In this document: positions 11,578 to 23,110 of the stretch, in pieces
Numbering within the stretch: the stretch's first letter is position 1
How the letters are laid out: each line of letters starts with the position of its first letter
Assembly (NCBI GenBank): GCA_033439765.1
Contig: JAULSN010000003.1
Coordinates: forward strand, 6,014,001 to 6,078,000
Reading direction: 5' to 3'
DNA length: 64,000 nt
DNA from: Lasiosphaeria ovina
Lineage: Eukaryota; Ascomycota; Sordariomycetes; Sordariales; Lasiosphaeriaceae
Program-made: the position numbers and the translations under genes
Notes under the pieces: generated by a model
What the model was told of the DNA's origin: nothing
What the model saw: only the letters and a program-made list of their open reading frames with translations
Databases searched by the model: none

Positions 11578-12368
11578 TCTAACCGCAGGGGGCCGGCCTA
11601 TTTTGGTCACTTCCTCATCATATTTTGGCTACCCGTTATCTATCCGCAAAGTTTGCAAACACCTAAGGAGAGCCGGCGATAGATGGCGTTGTTATTTATT
11701 CCAGATCACTCATTCTCGCCGATTGGGGGGAGGGGGGGGCGGTGGGGGACATGTGGGTCGGAGAACAGGAGGGATATTCTCACTTACACAGAAGATTGAA
11801 CGCCCCAGCCTATGATTAGCCTTTTTTTATTTCTCGTTTTGCTTGGTTATGTACGTTTTTTGAGGTTGTTGGTCCAGTCTCGTCGATCAAACGGGGGGAA
11901 GGGATGTGGGGGGTTCCTCTTTTTCCTCTTTTCTTATATTTCTTTTCCCGGGGGGGGGGGGGGGAACGCCGCTCTTTTTACGATAGTCCAAGATTCCATA
12001 TTTACATACAAGCCTGTGCCTTTCTTTGATGTAATTATCAGGTATGCGATATGCCTCCTTCCAAGATACCCTTAAGGCAGCTAGGTTGACGAAGACAATG
12101 GATTGCAATTGAAAAGAGTTCTTTGCTGGCGGCGCTTGTGCCTTTGAATCTCAGAACATAGACCAAATCAGTAGTAGCGGTAAGTAAATGGGAATGTCGT
12201 CAAGGCAGACTTCTGACTGGCCTTCAGCTAAAATGGCCAAATGCAGTATCTGCGGGCAGGGTTATAACCAGGGACCCCTGAGTCTCTTCTGGGGCTATGA
12301 TTGAGTCTCAGCTTGGGGATAACGATAGTCTCATAGAATCCATCCTGATTAGTCTTGACTTGCAGGCG
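11578..12368. other. 3' flank with long G runs, no gene seen
   Basis: No supported coding region. Two G-rich patches stand out: about 11,725-11,750 (several runs of 5-8 G) and an uninterrupted run of about 15 G at 11,950-11,964. The rest is T-rich and looks like 3' untranslated sequence and spacer. Confidence 0.5.
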
Positions 12369-12760
12369 TTAGATCATTGATGCGCCAAACAAGTAGTTCA
12401 ATCCAATAGTGATCCTCGTAAGGTGTTCCCAGGTAGGATTGGCTTCCATATCGAGCGGCCAGGTTTGGAAGCCCCGCCCAGAGCCCTCTCGGACCAGTAG
12501 ATCCAAACTATCATACTTGTGCTCGTCCAAAGAATTGTACTCGGACATCTCCCGTCGACTAATTCGACAGCCGTGACCCACGACCGTAAGCTCATCCAGA
12601 CATAAGCCAGGAAGCACACCGAAAGCCATGGCGAGATTAACGCCACAGTTTTCGTACATGATTGGGCGCAGAGAAAGATACTTGTCGACCACGCGCAGGT
12701 GTCGGATCTTGGAAAGCACAGTAACGGAAATTCTGGACAACACGTCGAGCATGGCATTTG
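12369..12760 (-). pseudogene. F-box-like gene remnant (C-terminal part)
   Basis: About 130 codons in one minus-strand frame (SKIRHLRVVDKYLSLRP, then MAFGVLPGLCLDELTVVGHG) resemble the interior and C-terminus of a large family of fungal F-box-like proteins of unknown target. The similarity stops at about 12,760. Beyond it the same frame is only the antisense of the GH43 relic, so the apparent 183-residue ORF is a chance fusion. No F-box and no start codon of its own are present. Calling it a truncated relic is inference from the missing N-terminus; the family call is from memory of the pattern. Confidence 0.5.
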
Positions 12761-12769
12761 GACCCCCGA

Positions 12770-13766
12770 AGCTGAAGAGGATCTGGACCAAGATCGCCGT
12801 GCACACGGCGCGGGACTGGGACTTCATGGGCCCGTGGACGTACCGGGGCGCGGCACTGCCGCGGGGCTCAGCGATCAGCCTGCGCGGCAACCAGGATCTC
12901 TGGGTTCGTTGCGCCGTCACTTTGCTAAAAGAAACTAATGATTAACCCTCCATTCTCCCGTCCCAGGCACTAGGCATCTCCTTTCTAGACACACAGTACG
13001 TCCTCCTGTGCTCAGTAAGCACGTTCTGATCGCAAAACTCCGCGATCGGGCTCGCCACATCGCCCAGCATGGAAACTGGAACATGGACCGACGCCGGAGC
13101 CGTGGTGACATCCACACCGCAGTCGCGCTACAACGCTATCGACGGGAACCTAGTCTCAACCGCCTCTGGCGGTGTTAACGGCAGCGGGCCATCGTACAGC
13201 GTCGTGTTCGGCGGTTTCTGGGACGGCATCTTTGCGGCGCCGGTCGACGTCAGCACCGGCCACAACAGCGTGCGGGTGCGGATGCGGGCGGGCAACACAA
13301 CAACACAGCTGTCGTTCGACAGCAGCGACAGGGCGCGCGATGGCGGGTTCGTGTTCCCAGCCGCCGGCGGGCAGTGCTTTCTGTTCTTCTCGCAGGGGTC
13401 GTGCTGCGGGTACGACCGGAAGCGGCCGTCGCGCGGCAATGAGTACCGGATCATGGTGCGCCAGTCGGCGGCGGCGACGGGAGGGTCCGTGGACAAGGCC
13501 GACAAGCCGTGTGCGAGCGGCGGCGGGTCGGTCGTGCTCGAGTCGCACGGCTGGGTCTATGGGCCTGACGGCCAGGGAGTCTACCAGGACCCGACCTACA
13601 GACCGGTGCGTGATCCATTACGTGGTAGTTTATTATTGAATGCTGACTGGACTTGCAGGTCTTGTACTACCACTATGTGGACACCCGAGTTGGCTATGCC
13701 GACGGACAAAAGCGCTTCGGATAGAATAAGATTGATTTTTTTCCGAGCGTATGGCCGGTTGTATAG
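12770..13766 (+). pseudogene. Broken GH43 endo-1,5-alpha-arabinanase
   Basis: Pieces of a glycoside hydrolase family 43 arabinanase appear in order: GPWTYRGAALPRG and GNQDLW (12,770-12,903), CSVSTF and SQNSAIGLATSPSM (12,967-13,068), YNAIDGNL, GGFWDGIF, SHGWVYGPDGQGVYQDPTY, then VLYYHYVDTRVGYADGQKRFG (13,659 on). Two introns are still recognisable: 12904-12966 (GTTCGT ... CCCAG) and 13606-13658 (GTGCGT ... TTGCAG). The gene is dead: the signal peptide and first blade with the catalytic Asp are missing, TGA at 13027-13029 replaces the Gly expected after STF, and TAG at 13722-13724 sits where the family has Trp before NKIDF. The enzyme would cut arabinan in pectin. Confidence 0.85.
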
Positions 13767-14060
13767 TAATTAACAGTGAATCTCAACCAGATTGTGTTGA
13801 TTTGTCTTCAATCCTCAAATTCTTGGCCTCAAGTTAGTGTCATACCTGAATCATTACACTGCTGATTTTCAGTTAACGTCTAAAAGATTCAGACACTATT
13901 ATTTGAGACGGACAGGTCGGAACAAGCCGGTACTCCTCAGGATGAGTCGGTAAGAGGCTCAGTGGGCTGACAGACTAACTCTGACCTAGTCCAGGCCAAT
14001 CGCCCGAAGAAGCCCAAACACACTTGGGGAAATCTCCTCCCATCTTCCAAAATACCGTGC

Positions 14061-17000
14061 TCACGCATAGCCGTTGCTGACCAGCCACTCCTTGAGTCCT
14101 TGGGCATCGCGCGTCTTGTAGGCAGCACGGCCCCGGATCTTGTCCTTGACCGTCTCGAGGGTGCGATCGAACGCCTTGGTGTCGACACTGGAGAAGAACT
14201 TTTCAATGTCCCTGAGAGTCTCCAGATCATCAAACTTGCTCAGACTCCGGTTTACGAGGCGGTCAAGGACGATGGGATTGCCGCCGACCTTCGCGAGGAC
14301 CTGCTCCCAATTGTCGCGGATGAACGCCCAGAGCAGGGGCTTGGCCACACGGTTGCCTGCCAGCGCTCCAGCCAGCGTATGCATGTCACCGGACGGCACC
14401 GAGTCGGCGGCTGTTGCCGGGGGCGAAACGCTAAACAAGAACGGCAGAAGGACCTGCTCGACAATAGTGGCATCCGTGACGTGGCCAAGAGCCTGGAGGC
14501 AGATTTCCTTTCCGTCAATCGCGGGAGTCGTGAGCCACTCCTCCTTCAAAGCCACCACACTGGCCGCAGTGTCTGTGCGGGTAGCAGCACGATACACGGG
14601 AGCGCGAAGGTCTGCTGGAAGCGGAGCTTTGGTGGGGTTCTCACGGTAAGCGGTCCAGAGTTTAAAGGCTGCTTGAATCGTTCTATGCAAAGATTTAGCA
14701 ATTATTCAGGTCGACACACTGCCTTGTCCCCGCTCGACACACTTAAACGCGGGAAGCTATAGAGGATCGTTAACTCACTGTTCATGGCCGTTGCCGATGG
14801 CCGTGAGAAGGAGGCGCTTTCGCAGCAGGCCGGTGTTGTAGTCTTCGTCCTTTGATGCCTCCCAGCCCAAGCTCTTCAATGGGACGTCAATCAGCTCGAG
14901 AACAAACTTCTGCAGGGCTTTCTTGGTCCCTTCATCACTGGCAAAGATGGACTTGAGCCTGTTGATCGAGTCAAGCGCCTGGCTCAAGACCCGGAAATGC
15001 GATTCGTTCTTCATGCCCTGGATGAAGGACAAAAGGGCGGCAGTAGTGCCGTATCCAGAGAAGGCAAGGTCAGAGGCGCATCCGGTGATGAAAATCTTAT
15101 CTTCAGTGCTTAACCGATCAAGCTGGGTGCCCAGAAGCTTCAGTCGCGACTCTGAGTAGTTGACACGATAAAAGCCAATTGCGCTGGCATTGATTTGATA
15201 GAACTCGGAGCTGATTCCGCTGATGGTGGACTGCTTGGTGGTGAGAGAGAGCTGCTCGATGTCTTGCGACCCGACCTTGCCTTTGACGGCAAGCGGCACC
15301 CACCAAATCGTCTCATCGTCTTCGGGTTTGGCATCGCCGGTTGAAAGAAAGCGATTCTGCTTGACAGATATCTCATCCGACCCTTCTGTAACCGTGAGCA
15401 CGGGGAAGCCAATCTTCTCGATCCACGGCTTCATCATCGTGTTGACATCAACACCTGACGCTTCGCTAAGGGCGTCCCACAGTGCCTCTGTCTTTGCGTT
15501 GCCGTATGCGTTTTTCTTCAGGTAGATAGCAATGCCCTTGAGAAACGTCTTGATTCCGAGGTTCGACGCCAGCATGCGAATCATTGAGCATCCCTTCAAG
15601 TAGCTGATGTTGTCAAAGATTTGGTTGATATCGAGGGCGTCGCGGACTGCTACCTGGATCGGATGGGATGCGCGGACAGAGTCGAGGCCGAGCGCCGAGT
15701 CCATGCCCTCGTTTACCCATTGCGGCCAGACTTCCCACTCAGGGTGGAGATGGTCTGTCGCCAGCCAGCCAGCCCACGTGGCAAACCCCTCGTTGAGCCA
15801 CAGCTCATCCCACCAGTCCATAGTGACAAGGTTGCCAAACCACTGGTGTGCAAGCTCGTGGGCGACGACGTAAGCAATTCGGTTCCGAAACCTAGCCTCG
15901 GAAAGCTTCTCGTCAAGCAGGATTGCACTCATTCGATAGGTGACCAAGCCCCAATTCTCCATGGCGCCATGGGTGAACTCGTGCACGGCAAGGATATCGC
16001 TCTTTGGAAGGGGGTAGTCGATCTCGAACGATTCCGAGAAGAAGTCGATGATCTTTGGCGCATGTTCCAGTGCCCACCGCCCCTGCTCCTTGAGTCCGCG
16101 AGTCGTATAGACACGGACGGGAATCGTCTTGCCGTTATACTTGCGGTCAGTGAAGGCTTCAACATACTCAAAGTCGCCCACCGCCCACGCAAGCAGGTAG
16201 GTGCTCATGACCGGGGTTGTCTCAAACGACACGAGCTTCTTGTTGGGCCCGGCAGCTTGTGTGTCCTTGACAGGCATATTGGACAATGCAACCTGATCGT
16301 CAGGAATCTCAACGGCGAAGTCAAATGTCGCCTTGAGATTCGGCTCATCAAAGCAGGGAAAGGCACGGCGAGCATCGCAGGACTCGAACTGGGTGCTCAG
16401 CATGTAGTGAAACTGGTTATCGCGGGGCACACTCGCAGCTGCCGCAACAGCGGGCTTGTACTGGCTGCGATAGAAGCCGGCCATGTCGTGATTCAGCTCA
16501 CCGGTGAACACGATGGTCAGAGACGCCTTGGACGACACGGGGAGCTCCTCGGGGAATGTGACGGTAGACCGCTGCGACGCCGTGTCCTCGGTCGAACCGG
16601 TCGACGCCCATGATTGTTCGCTCTTGTTCTGGCTGATAACAATTTTGGACCTGAGGAGCTTGAGCTCGAGCGTGTTCAGGACAATCTGGCTCGTCGGAGC
16701 GACAAGTTCACCATCGATTCTGGACAGCTGTTAGACATCATCTCGCGGCCTCTTTACGCACAACACACGAACCTGACAGTGCCCTTGTAGGTCCATTTCT
16801 CAAAGTCCAAGTCCTTGATGACGAGGTCGTAGTGGGTCGGCTTGAAATTGCTTGGGAGGATATCTCTGTCCGCCATGGCTGGTCCTTGATCCCAGATTCG
16901 ATGGTAGACTGGGGATGGCCTCGTTGACAGTGTTGAGTGAGAAGCACAAGGAAGACGAACAGCGGTGAAGGCCAATCGTGGGCGGACAGCTGGCTGCTTT

Positions 17001-17182
17001 GAGGAGGAGGTCGACAGAAATTTGGGTCGGCAGGTGGAGAGACCCAATGGTGCGCGGATGTCGGCGATGGCACCAAGCTGGAGTGGCCGCCGAGAAGCGC
17101 TAACGAAGGCTGCCGGGGTTGAGCTGAGAACTGTCGTCCAGTTGCTGCAAATTCTTGCGGGAATTCTCGTCACGGAATTCAT
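14061..17182 (-). CDS. M1-family zinc aminopeptidase (Ape2/Aap1-like)
   Basis: Three exons, 17182-16773, 16719-14779 and 14682-14061, with introns of 53 and 96 nt, encode 990 residues. The M1 signatures are complete: GAMEN at 388-392, HELAH at 424-428, and the third zinc ligand Glu in WLNEGFA near 447. The C-terminal ERAP1-like helical domain follows. The enzyme removes N-terminal amino acids from peptides. Two start codons are plausible. The ATG at 17182 adds 102 residues rich in Arg, Ser and Ala and poor in acidic residues, like a mitochondrial presequence. The ATG at 16876 (MADRDILPSNFKP, good ATGG context) gives an 888-residue cytosolic form starting where the M1 fold begins. Both may be used, as in yeast-type Ape2 proteins. 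The divergent spacer on its 5' side is about 1 kb. Confidence 0.95.
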
Positions 17183-18247
17183 AAAAGTCGGCCGGGGCCG
17201 TTTATCTGTGGATCACAACTGCCGCGATTGACGTAACCCAGACCAGGGGAGGGAGCAATCAAGATCCACCGAGTCCTCGTCCTTGGTTGGTGATGAAGTG
17301 GTGGAATTGGGCAGCTAGAAAGACTACGGGGCAAAATCCGGCTTCAACTCGAAGAGGCCAGATGTCGGATTGATATAGCTTCCAGATGGGATTGCAGCTG
17401 AGAAGCTTCACCGGTTCACCCAAGAGACGGAAGGAAGATGCGATCCGGTGGGTTTCGGGTCCCATTTTGAGGCGGGGTTGCCCAAATGTTAGCGTCGGAA
17501 TGTTTGGTGGGGCCCCTTAACCGCCCTACTGCGAGTCGCCCCCCAATTTATCTCGCGTTTGGGCGGCAATTCTGCGCATTATTGCATCGTTATTATGTAA
17601 GTGTGCATCGTACAGTAATATGTACATATGTCGATCATTTCAGGTACTTACGTACTGCATAGACTTGGTCGTACCACTTTCTTCTAGTACGGGTGCATGT
17701 ATACGTCTCCCGCGCTCTGAGCACTTGGTATGGATAAGAACAACAAAAATCAAGCAGTCACGCGGCCATGATGACATGCCAGTATATATTCTGTGCAAAG
17801 TAATGATGGCAGGCAGCCTATATTCGGGCTCCGCCTGTCGCCGCTCGTTGACATGAACCATTTAAAACAATAGTGCGTTACGCCCGTATTCCGCCTCCCA
17901 TGGCCGCGTGGTAGATGCCCTACAGGCAGCTAGTATGTATAATGCCCAATATGATCCCCTTCAATCCGCTGAACGCCCAAAGAGCAGGTGGCAAGAAGTC
18001 GCTCGATGCAAAAGCAAAGCCAAATAGAGGTCGTGAGTAAGTAGAGAAAGAAGAAAGTAAATCGAACCAAAGCCAAAACCAACGGGTATGATGCCGTCAC
18101 ATGCCCATAAGTGCCACGCCCATTCCATCCACCAATTATGTTCATTCCAAACGGTCGAGAAACGGGAAAAGGAACGAAAAGATAAACCGCGTAGAGCCAT
18201 GCTCAGCGTCCCAGCATCTCCATTCATGGACACCTACATTCGGTCTC
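17183..18247. other. Intergenic spacer, no gene seen
   Basis: This holds the promoter of the aminopeptidase and the 3' flank of the Tcp11-like gene. Short frames of 60-90 codons on both strands show no family features. The section around 17,580-17,900 is AT-richer than the surroundings. Confidence 0.5.
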
Positions 18248-21200
18248 CTACGGCTTAGGTGATGCTAGTCCCGATGCAGCTGAGGGGCTGTCCTCGCCCT
18301 CGATGCCCTCTGCAACTTGGTCCCACCATAGGCTATGGGCATTGCGGTCAACAGAGGACACCTTGCCCATCATGTCCACCATGTCGCGAACCTTCTCCAC
18401 GAACTCGGCGAGACCGAGGCTTGCGAGCTTTTCTCCGGCGGCAATAGTGGCCTTGACCTTCTCGCTAGCAGAAGCAGTGGCCAGACGCGCCACAATGTAG
18501 CCTCGGAGTCGGTTCAGAAGAAGACGCAATACGGGGTCGCGAGGGTCGGGATCTTGCCTCGTCGTAGCTTCGGCGCCAGCAGCCGCAAACTTTGTGACGA
18601 GGGCTTTGAGGTGAAGTTTGGTCGCCGCAGGCATAGACCGGCCCGACTCAAGTGCCGCCAAGATGCCTTCCACGACGACCTCGAGCGGTGTGTCCGGCTG
18701 TGCTTCGCTCCTCTCGAGCACGGCCATAATACGATCTGCCTCAAGCTTCCACGGTGAGCGGACGTCGCGCTTCAGGAGATTTTTGGATTGAAGCAGGATA
18801 GCGCCGGTCGTGACGATCCTCCTGGACAACCGGCCGGCTTCGAGGGCGCGTTTGTGGTCGAGGAGGAGCATCTCAGGGGTTTCCTGAGCCGAAACTGGCG
18901 TGAACTGCGTGAACATGTGCACGAGCATCTGTATGTAAATACGATTTGCTGTGGGACGGGAGGCTGCGAGATTGATGCGCTCAGGGTCGCGCCTTGCCGC
19001 CTCCTGTAGCAGCTTCTGCCGGGCAGTGCGCCAAGCTGCCGTCGCAGCAGACAGGTCATATTTTCCAGACTTCACACCAGCCGCGAACGCTTTTGCTTCG
19101 TAGGTTGAGGCTTCATCGATGAGCCTCGGCGCCGCGAGTTGCAACAAGTAATTCGCATAGTCGCTGAGCATGACGTCGATGAACCCGTTCAGTGCCTCAA
19201 GTCGGTCAACGTAGTTGCCTTGGCTGAGATTCTCGTCGATCAGCCTTTTGACCTCGTCATCTCGAACCGGCGCGCAAAGCTTGGGAAGCAGAGAGCCCAT
19301 CGCTTGAAAGAACTTCTCATAAGAGAAGCTCCCCATGGTAAACTGACGTCGCGCAATGTCGGTATTGAGCAATTCGCCAATGAAGTTATGCATCGAGCTT
19401 CCAGAGCTGACTAAGCGCTGAAGCTTCTCTCTGATGGAATCGGCAACCTTGAGCAGAAGGAAAAAGTGTGCTTCTTGGTCGTCAACTTGCATTGTTGACC
19501 TCATCTGTTCAAATAGGGGGGCTAGGAAGTGAGCCTGCTGTTCGTGGTACTCGTGGGGCTCTGTACGGAACTCTTTGTTGATGGCAAGCTCGTGCACAAC
19601 AATCCTGTTATCTGGAAGGAGGCTTTTGGAGTTGGGCACCATAACATTGACCTTGAATGGCTTGGGCCTTTTGTCAGGAGTAGAAGGAGGGGTCAGGTGT
19701 TGTGTCCCGGACTCATATTCGTGACTGTCGTCGGTAAGAGCTCCCATGGCTGTCTCGGTGGTTGAGTGTTCCGCAATGCGAGGTTTGGTGTCTCCCGTGC
19801 GCTTCTTTGCCTTGGCCTTGCGAGCTGCTTTCACGGCGTTGGTGACCATCTGCTTTCCCCTTACCGGGCCCGCAAGCTTCTTGATTCGGACCAGCAGGAT
19901 AAGCTGATTGTTGCGAATGCTCTCCTTGTATACTTGGTCGACCGATCCATCTGTACTGTCCTTCACGGACTCCCAGATGGCGTCAAGCTCGACGAACTGC
20001 ATAACCATCAGCTCCACCAGCGAGTTCGAGTCGCGGGCCTTCCAAGCAATGAAAGCATTGTAGTAGCTGGCGTAGACCTCTGTGAACGACTTGCAGAGTA
20101 CCGGGGGAGGAGTGAAATTGTTCGACGAAGTCAGCCGCCCCAAGATGTTCTCGAACGAGATCAGCAAATCTCTGGCCTTGCCCACCAACTCCTGCGACCG
20201 CGGATTAGCTAGATCATCCCGGGGTATCGGCCTGACCTGGGTCGATCCAACCTGCTCCAGTTCTCCCTTTCCCTCCTTGTTGCTAAGAACCTGGGACGGG
20301 TGGCTGAGAATAAGAAAAGCGCTAAGGAACGAGCGCACTACTGCCATCTCATCCGCGGACCAAGTCTCGCCCACGTTGAGACCGCAAATACGAAGCAGGC
20401 GGGTAGTCGACCCCAGCACCTTGTCTTGTGAAAGCAGCAATGTGATCTGGTCGAAAGAAGCGGCGCGGACGGTGTCGATAGACAGCCCGAGGGCGCCAAA
20501 CTCGGCAACGGTCTGCTTTCTCTTCACCGACCTCCACCACCACTGTATCCTGGCGACGGCAACGTCTTCGGAGACAGGGGTGGACTCGCGCTCCTTGACT
20601 TCCCTGACTTCGGGCATGACTTCGACGAGGGTGGGCTTCCGCGCCACAATACTCTGTCCTCGTTCTCTCACGCGGCCCTTAGCAGCTGTCCGGCTGCGGA
20701 GCTCCTCCCTCCTCCTTTCGGCCTCGGCAAGTCGCTCTTCCATATTGAGCTTCATCTTGCGAATGTCCTGCTCGCGCTTCTCTTTCATGTTCTCTGCAAT
20801 GGCCTTGGCCCTCTTGACCTCCTCGGCGCAGGCAGCGGCAATCTCGGCAAGGTTGCGCTCTCGTGCCTGGGCCGCAGCCAGGGCTCTCTCCTCGCTGGCG
20901 CTTATGTCTTTGGTGGCAGCCTTTGCGGACGCTGCCCTCAGGCGCACCTTTTCAGCGTGGGCTGCGCGGTCGGCAAGTCGTGCTTTTCGGTCCTCGAGGA
21001 TGGAAGCTCGGCGGAGGTGTTGGGCAACATGCTTGCTCTGGGGACCAACATTGCGACTGCAGCCATGGGACGAACGGGAGTGGACGGAAGAGATGCTGTT
21101 GCGGCGCGACGAAGCGGCGCTGTCTCTGCGGCGGGTCTGGTTTGTTGGGCGGTAAAACAGGCGAGCGGCAATATGTGGGGGCGGGGTGAAGATCTTGGGC

Positions 21201-21358
21201 TCGCCGCCATCGCCATCGCCATCAATCAGGGCTATCTCTTCCTCGGGCGGCGAAACGGAGAGGTCGACATCAGGCTGAGGTGTAGATGGAGTCGGCGGTC
21301 CGACTGATTCCTCGAGGTTCCGAGAAGGCTCGGCCAAGTCCAAAGACGGTCGGCGCAT
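18248..21358 (-). CDS. Tcp11/Sok1-like protein
   Basis: A single exon of 1036 residues from the ATG at 21358 (MRRPSLDLAEPSRN). The frame remains open upstream but only to a TTG. The N-terminal 120 residues are Ser/Pro-rich. Residues about 120-240 form a long charged Ala/Glu/Arg helix, probably a coiled coil. An IQ-like motif (ARIQWWWRSVKRKQ) precedes the Tcp11 domain, which fills the rest and carries KLCAPVRDDEVKRL, a hallmark of T-complex protein 11 relatives. In yeast the relative Sok1 suppresses loss of protein kinase A; in mammals TCP11 links to sperm cAMP signalling. A part in cAMP/PKA signalling here is inference from those relatives. No intron signals are needed to keep the frame. Confidence 0.88.
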   Translation of the reverse strand: MRRPSLDLAEPSRNLEESVGPPTPSTPQPDVDLSVSPPEEEIALIDGDGDGGEPKIFTPPPHIAARLFYRPTNQTRRRDSAASSRRNSISSVHSRSSHGCSRNVGPQSKHVAQHLRRASILEDRKARLADRAAHAEKVRLRAASAKAATKDISASEERALAAAQARERNLAEIAAACAEEVKRAKAIAENMKEKREQDIRKMKLNMEERLAEAERRREELRSRTAAKGRVRERGQSIVARKPTLVEVMPEVREVKERESTPVSEDVAVARIQWWWRSVKRKQTVAEFGALGLSIDTVRAASFDQITLLLSQDKVLGSTTRLLRICGLNVGETWSADEMAVVRSFLSAFLILSHPSQVLSNKEGKGELEQVGSTQVRPIPRDDLANPRSQELVGKARDLLISFENILGRLTSSNNFTPPPVLCKSFTEVYASYYNAFIAWKARDSNSLVELMVMQFVELDAIWESVKDSTDGSVDQVYKESIRNNQLILLVRIKKLAGPVRGKQMVTNAVKAARKAKAKKRTGDTKPRIAEHSTTETAMGALTDDSHEYESGTQHLTPPSTPDKRPKPFKVNVMVPNSKSLLPDNRIVVHELAINKEFRTEPHEYHEQQAHFLAPLFEQMRSTMQVDDQEAHFFLLLKVADSIREKLQRLVSSGSSMHNFIGELLNTDIARRQFTMGSFSYEKFFQAMGSLLPKLCAPVRDDEVKRLIDENLSQGNYVDRLEALNGFIDVMLSDYANYLLQLAAPRLIDEASTYEAKAFAAGVKSGKYDLSAATAAWRTARQKLLQEAARRDPERINLAASRPTANRIYIQMLVHMFTQFTPVSAQETPEMLLLDHKRALEAGRLSRRIVTTGAILLQSKNLLKRDVRSPWKLEADRIMAVLERSEAQPDTPLEVVVEGILAALESGRSMPAATKLHLKALVTKFAAAGAEATTRQDPDPRDPVLRLLLNRLRGYIVARLATASASEKVKATIAAGEKLASLGLAEFVEKVRDMVDMMGKVSSVDRNAHSLWWDQVAEGIEGEDSPSAASGLASPKP

Positions 21359-23110
21359 TGTAACGGCTTGTGGTGGGGTGTTTGAAGGGAAATCGCGTCT
21401 TGTTGGGTATTCGATGCGCGACAATCGGGGGCGATAAGTATGCGAAATAAAATAGATTCACGGGTGAATCAGGTCGACCGTTTGAAGGACGTCTCGTTCA
21501 TGAGGGTGGGCATGCGACAAAGGTCTCGAGGGTCGTGGTCGGACTTTGGGCGGGCGGTGCAAGACTGCGTCAACAACGGTCGGGTCGGATCGGATTAGCG
21601 GGATCATGCGATGCAGTGCAGGCGTCGGCCTGGCCTGGTCAACCTTGAAGGCTTCGACCCGGAAACAAAGAAGTCGAAGTCTCGAAAACAGCGAGTGGCG
21701 GCACGTGTGGCAGCAGAAGGGAATGCTTGGAGAATAGGAAAGACCAAACAACCCGCCAGCAGCAATCGGTCAATACTGTAGGACTTGCTGACAGACCAGA
21801 CACCCGCAGACGAAAGATGATGCGACCGACCAGGAATGGAAGGCTGGGGATGATGACGGAAGCGAGAGCTTGGATCGCAAGCCCCACTAGCGCTGCAAAT
21901 GGGAATCCTGCCTAGCGCCCCGCGCCAGGCCTGCTGATACAGCCGAAATCCAGGATTTCGTGAATGATTCAAGATAAGACGCTAACAATTTCCGCAGTTG
22001 CTAACAATGTCTGCTGATAGCTCCCTATCGTCTACGGTCTCTACCCGCCCAACCCGGACTCCCCCTCCGCCTGAAGCACCAGCCAGCACCGAATGAAATT
22101 GCAGGGCGGCCGAAAATAGCACACCAATGTTTCAACGTCTCCAACATCCATCCGTACATCCGTACTCTTGACCTCGCAGCCAAACGATTTGAGGAAATGT
22201 TTGCTCTGGTTCCGGTTTCGTCCCGTTGTCATACCATATCCGTACCCGAACCCGTTTCCGACGAGAATGAAGTCGACGAAAGAAGTCTACTGTCGCGAAT
22301 TGTAGCACGATGCACCGGCCCCTCCCAGCTCGATGAACTTTTGCATTGGAGGCTTGGTTGCTTACAGGGCAGGCAGTCCAATCTCACGAGAGCCAGTCGC
22401 ACGCGGATAGACTAGATGCTGCCATCCGATTAAGCCAGCTATATTCGATCGGGGGCTTATTAGATGAAGATGTATTCCGCTCGCCCCTCTACTGTTGTTG
22501 ACGTCTTTGTATTTTTAGTCGCGCTTTTCCTGCGTCTTGCTGAGTCGCTCCCATGCTCCCGCTGTTTTTGTTATTGTAATTCCAGGAGAACCAGCATTCT
22601 CCTGGCTTTACGTCCTTTACCTTTATTACTCGTCGGGTTTATTCACCACCTTCCATCATATTACCTTGCGCACTTCTTCATAGTACGCCAGCGTTGTTAT
22701 TCTGCACCTTATCATCGCCACCGGACTGAGAAGACTCAATGCATCACCGCTAGAGTCTTGCTTCCGCGGCTAGTCAGCACAAAGGTTTATGGTATCGCCA
22801 ATATAAAAGACGCTCGGCCATAGAATGCATATATGTTTACGAAGATTAACACTGTATTAAGAACTTATTGAGACCTGCGATAAACACTGGATTGCCTCTC
22901 AGACAATGGCGAGAAAGCGCATGTCGGTTGAGCGAACCGGCTCCATGACGTCGGTTACGAAAAGGGGGCTTACTTTGTGGACCTGCAAATTCTGCCCCAA
23001 CAAACCCCGCAGTGTTTACTTCGCATCCATCAGTTGACTGACACTAACACCTTGAGATCAGTAACACCAGCAACACCACGACCCTCTCTTGAGCACAAAG
23101 CACCGAAGCC
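21359..23110. other. Long divergent intergenic region
   Basis: 1.75 kb separate the start codons of the Tcp11-like gene (-) and the HbpS-like gene (+). Frames of 60-122 codons are present but none has family features. A TATAAAAG-like sequence at about 22,803 lies roughly 300 bp before the HbpS-like ATG and could serve its promoter; this is only a sequence match. Confidence 0.4.

Noticed and set aside
12761..12920. N-terminal half of the 183-codon minus-strand ORF as part of an F-box protein
   Set aside because: This part is exactly antisense to GH43 text (GPWTYRGAALP), so it is not F-box coding sequence.
15621..16613. 330-codon plus-strand ORF inside the aminopeptidase
   Set aside because: It is the antisense of conserved M1 peptidase sequence; no independent motif.
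20082..21155. 357-codon plus-strand ORF opposite the Tcp11-like gene
   Set aside because: Ser/Arg-rich antisense of the charged coiled-coil region; a codon-bias artefact.
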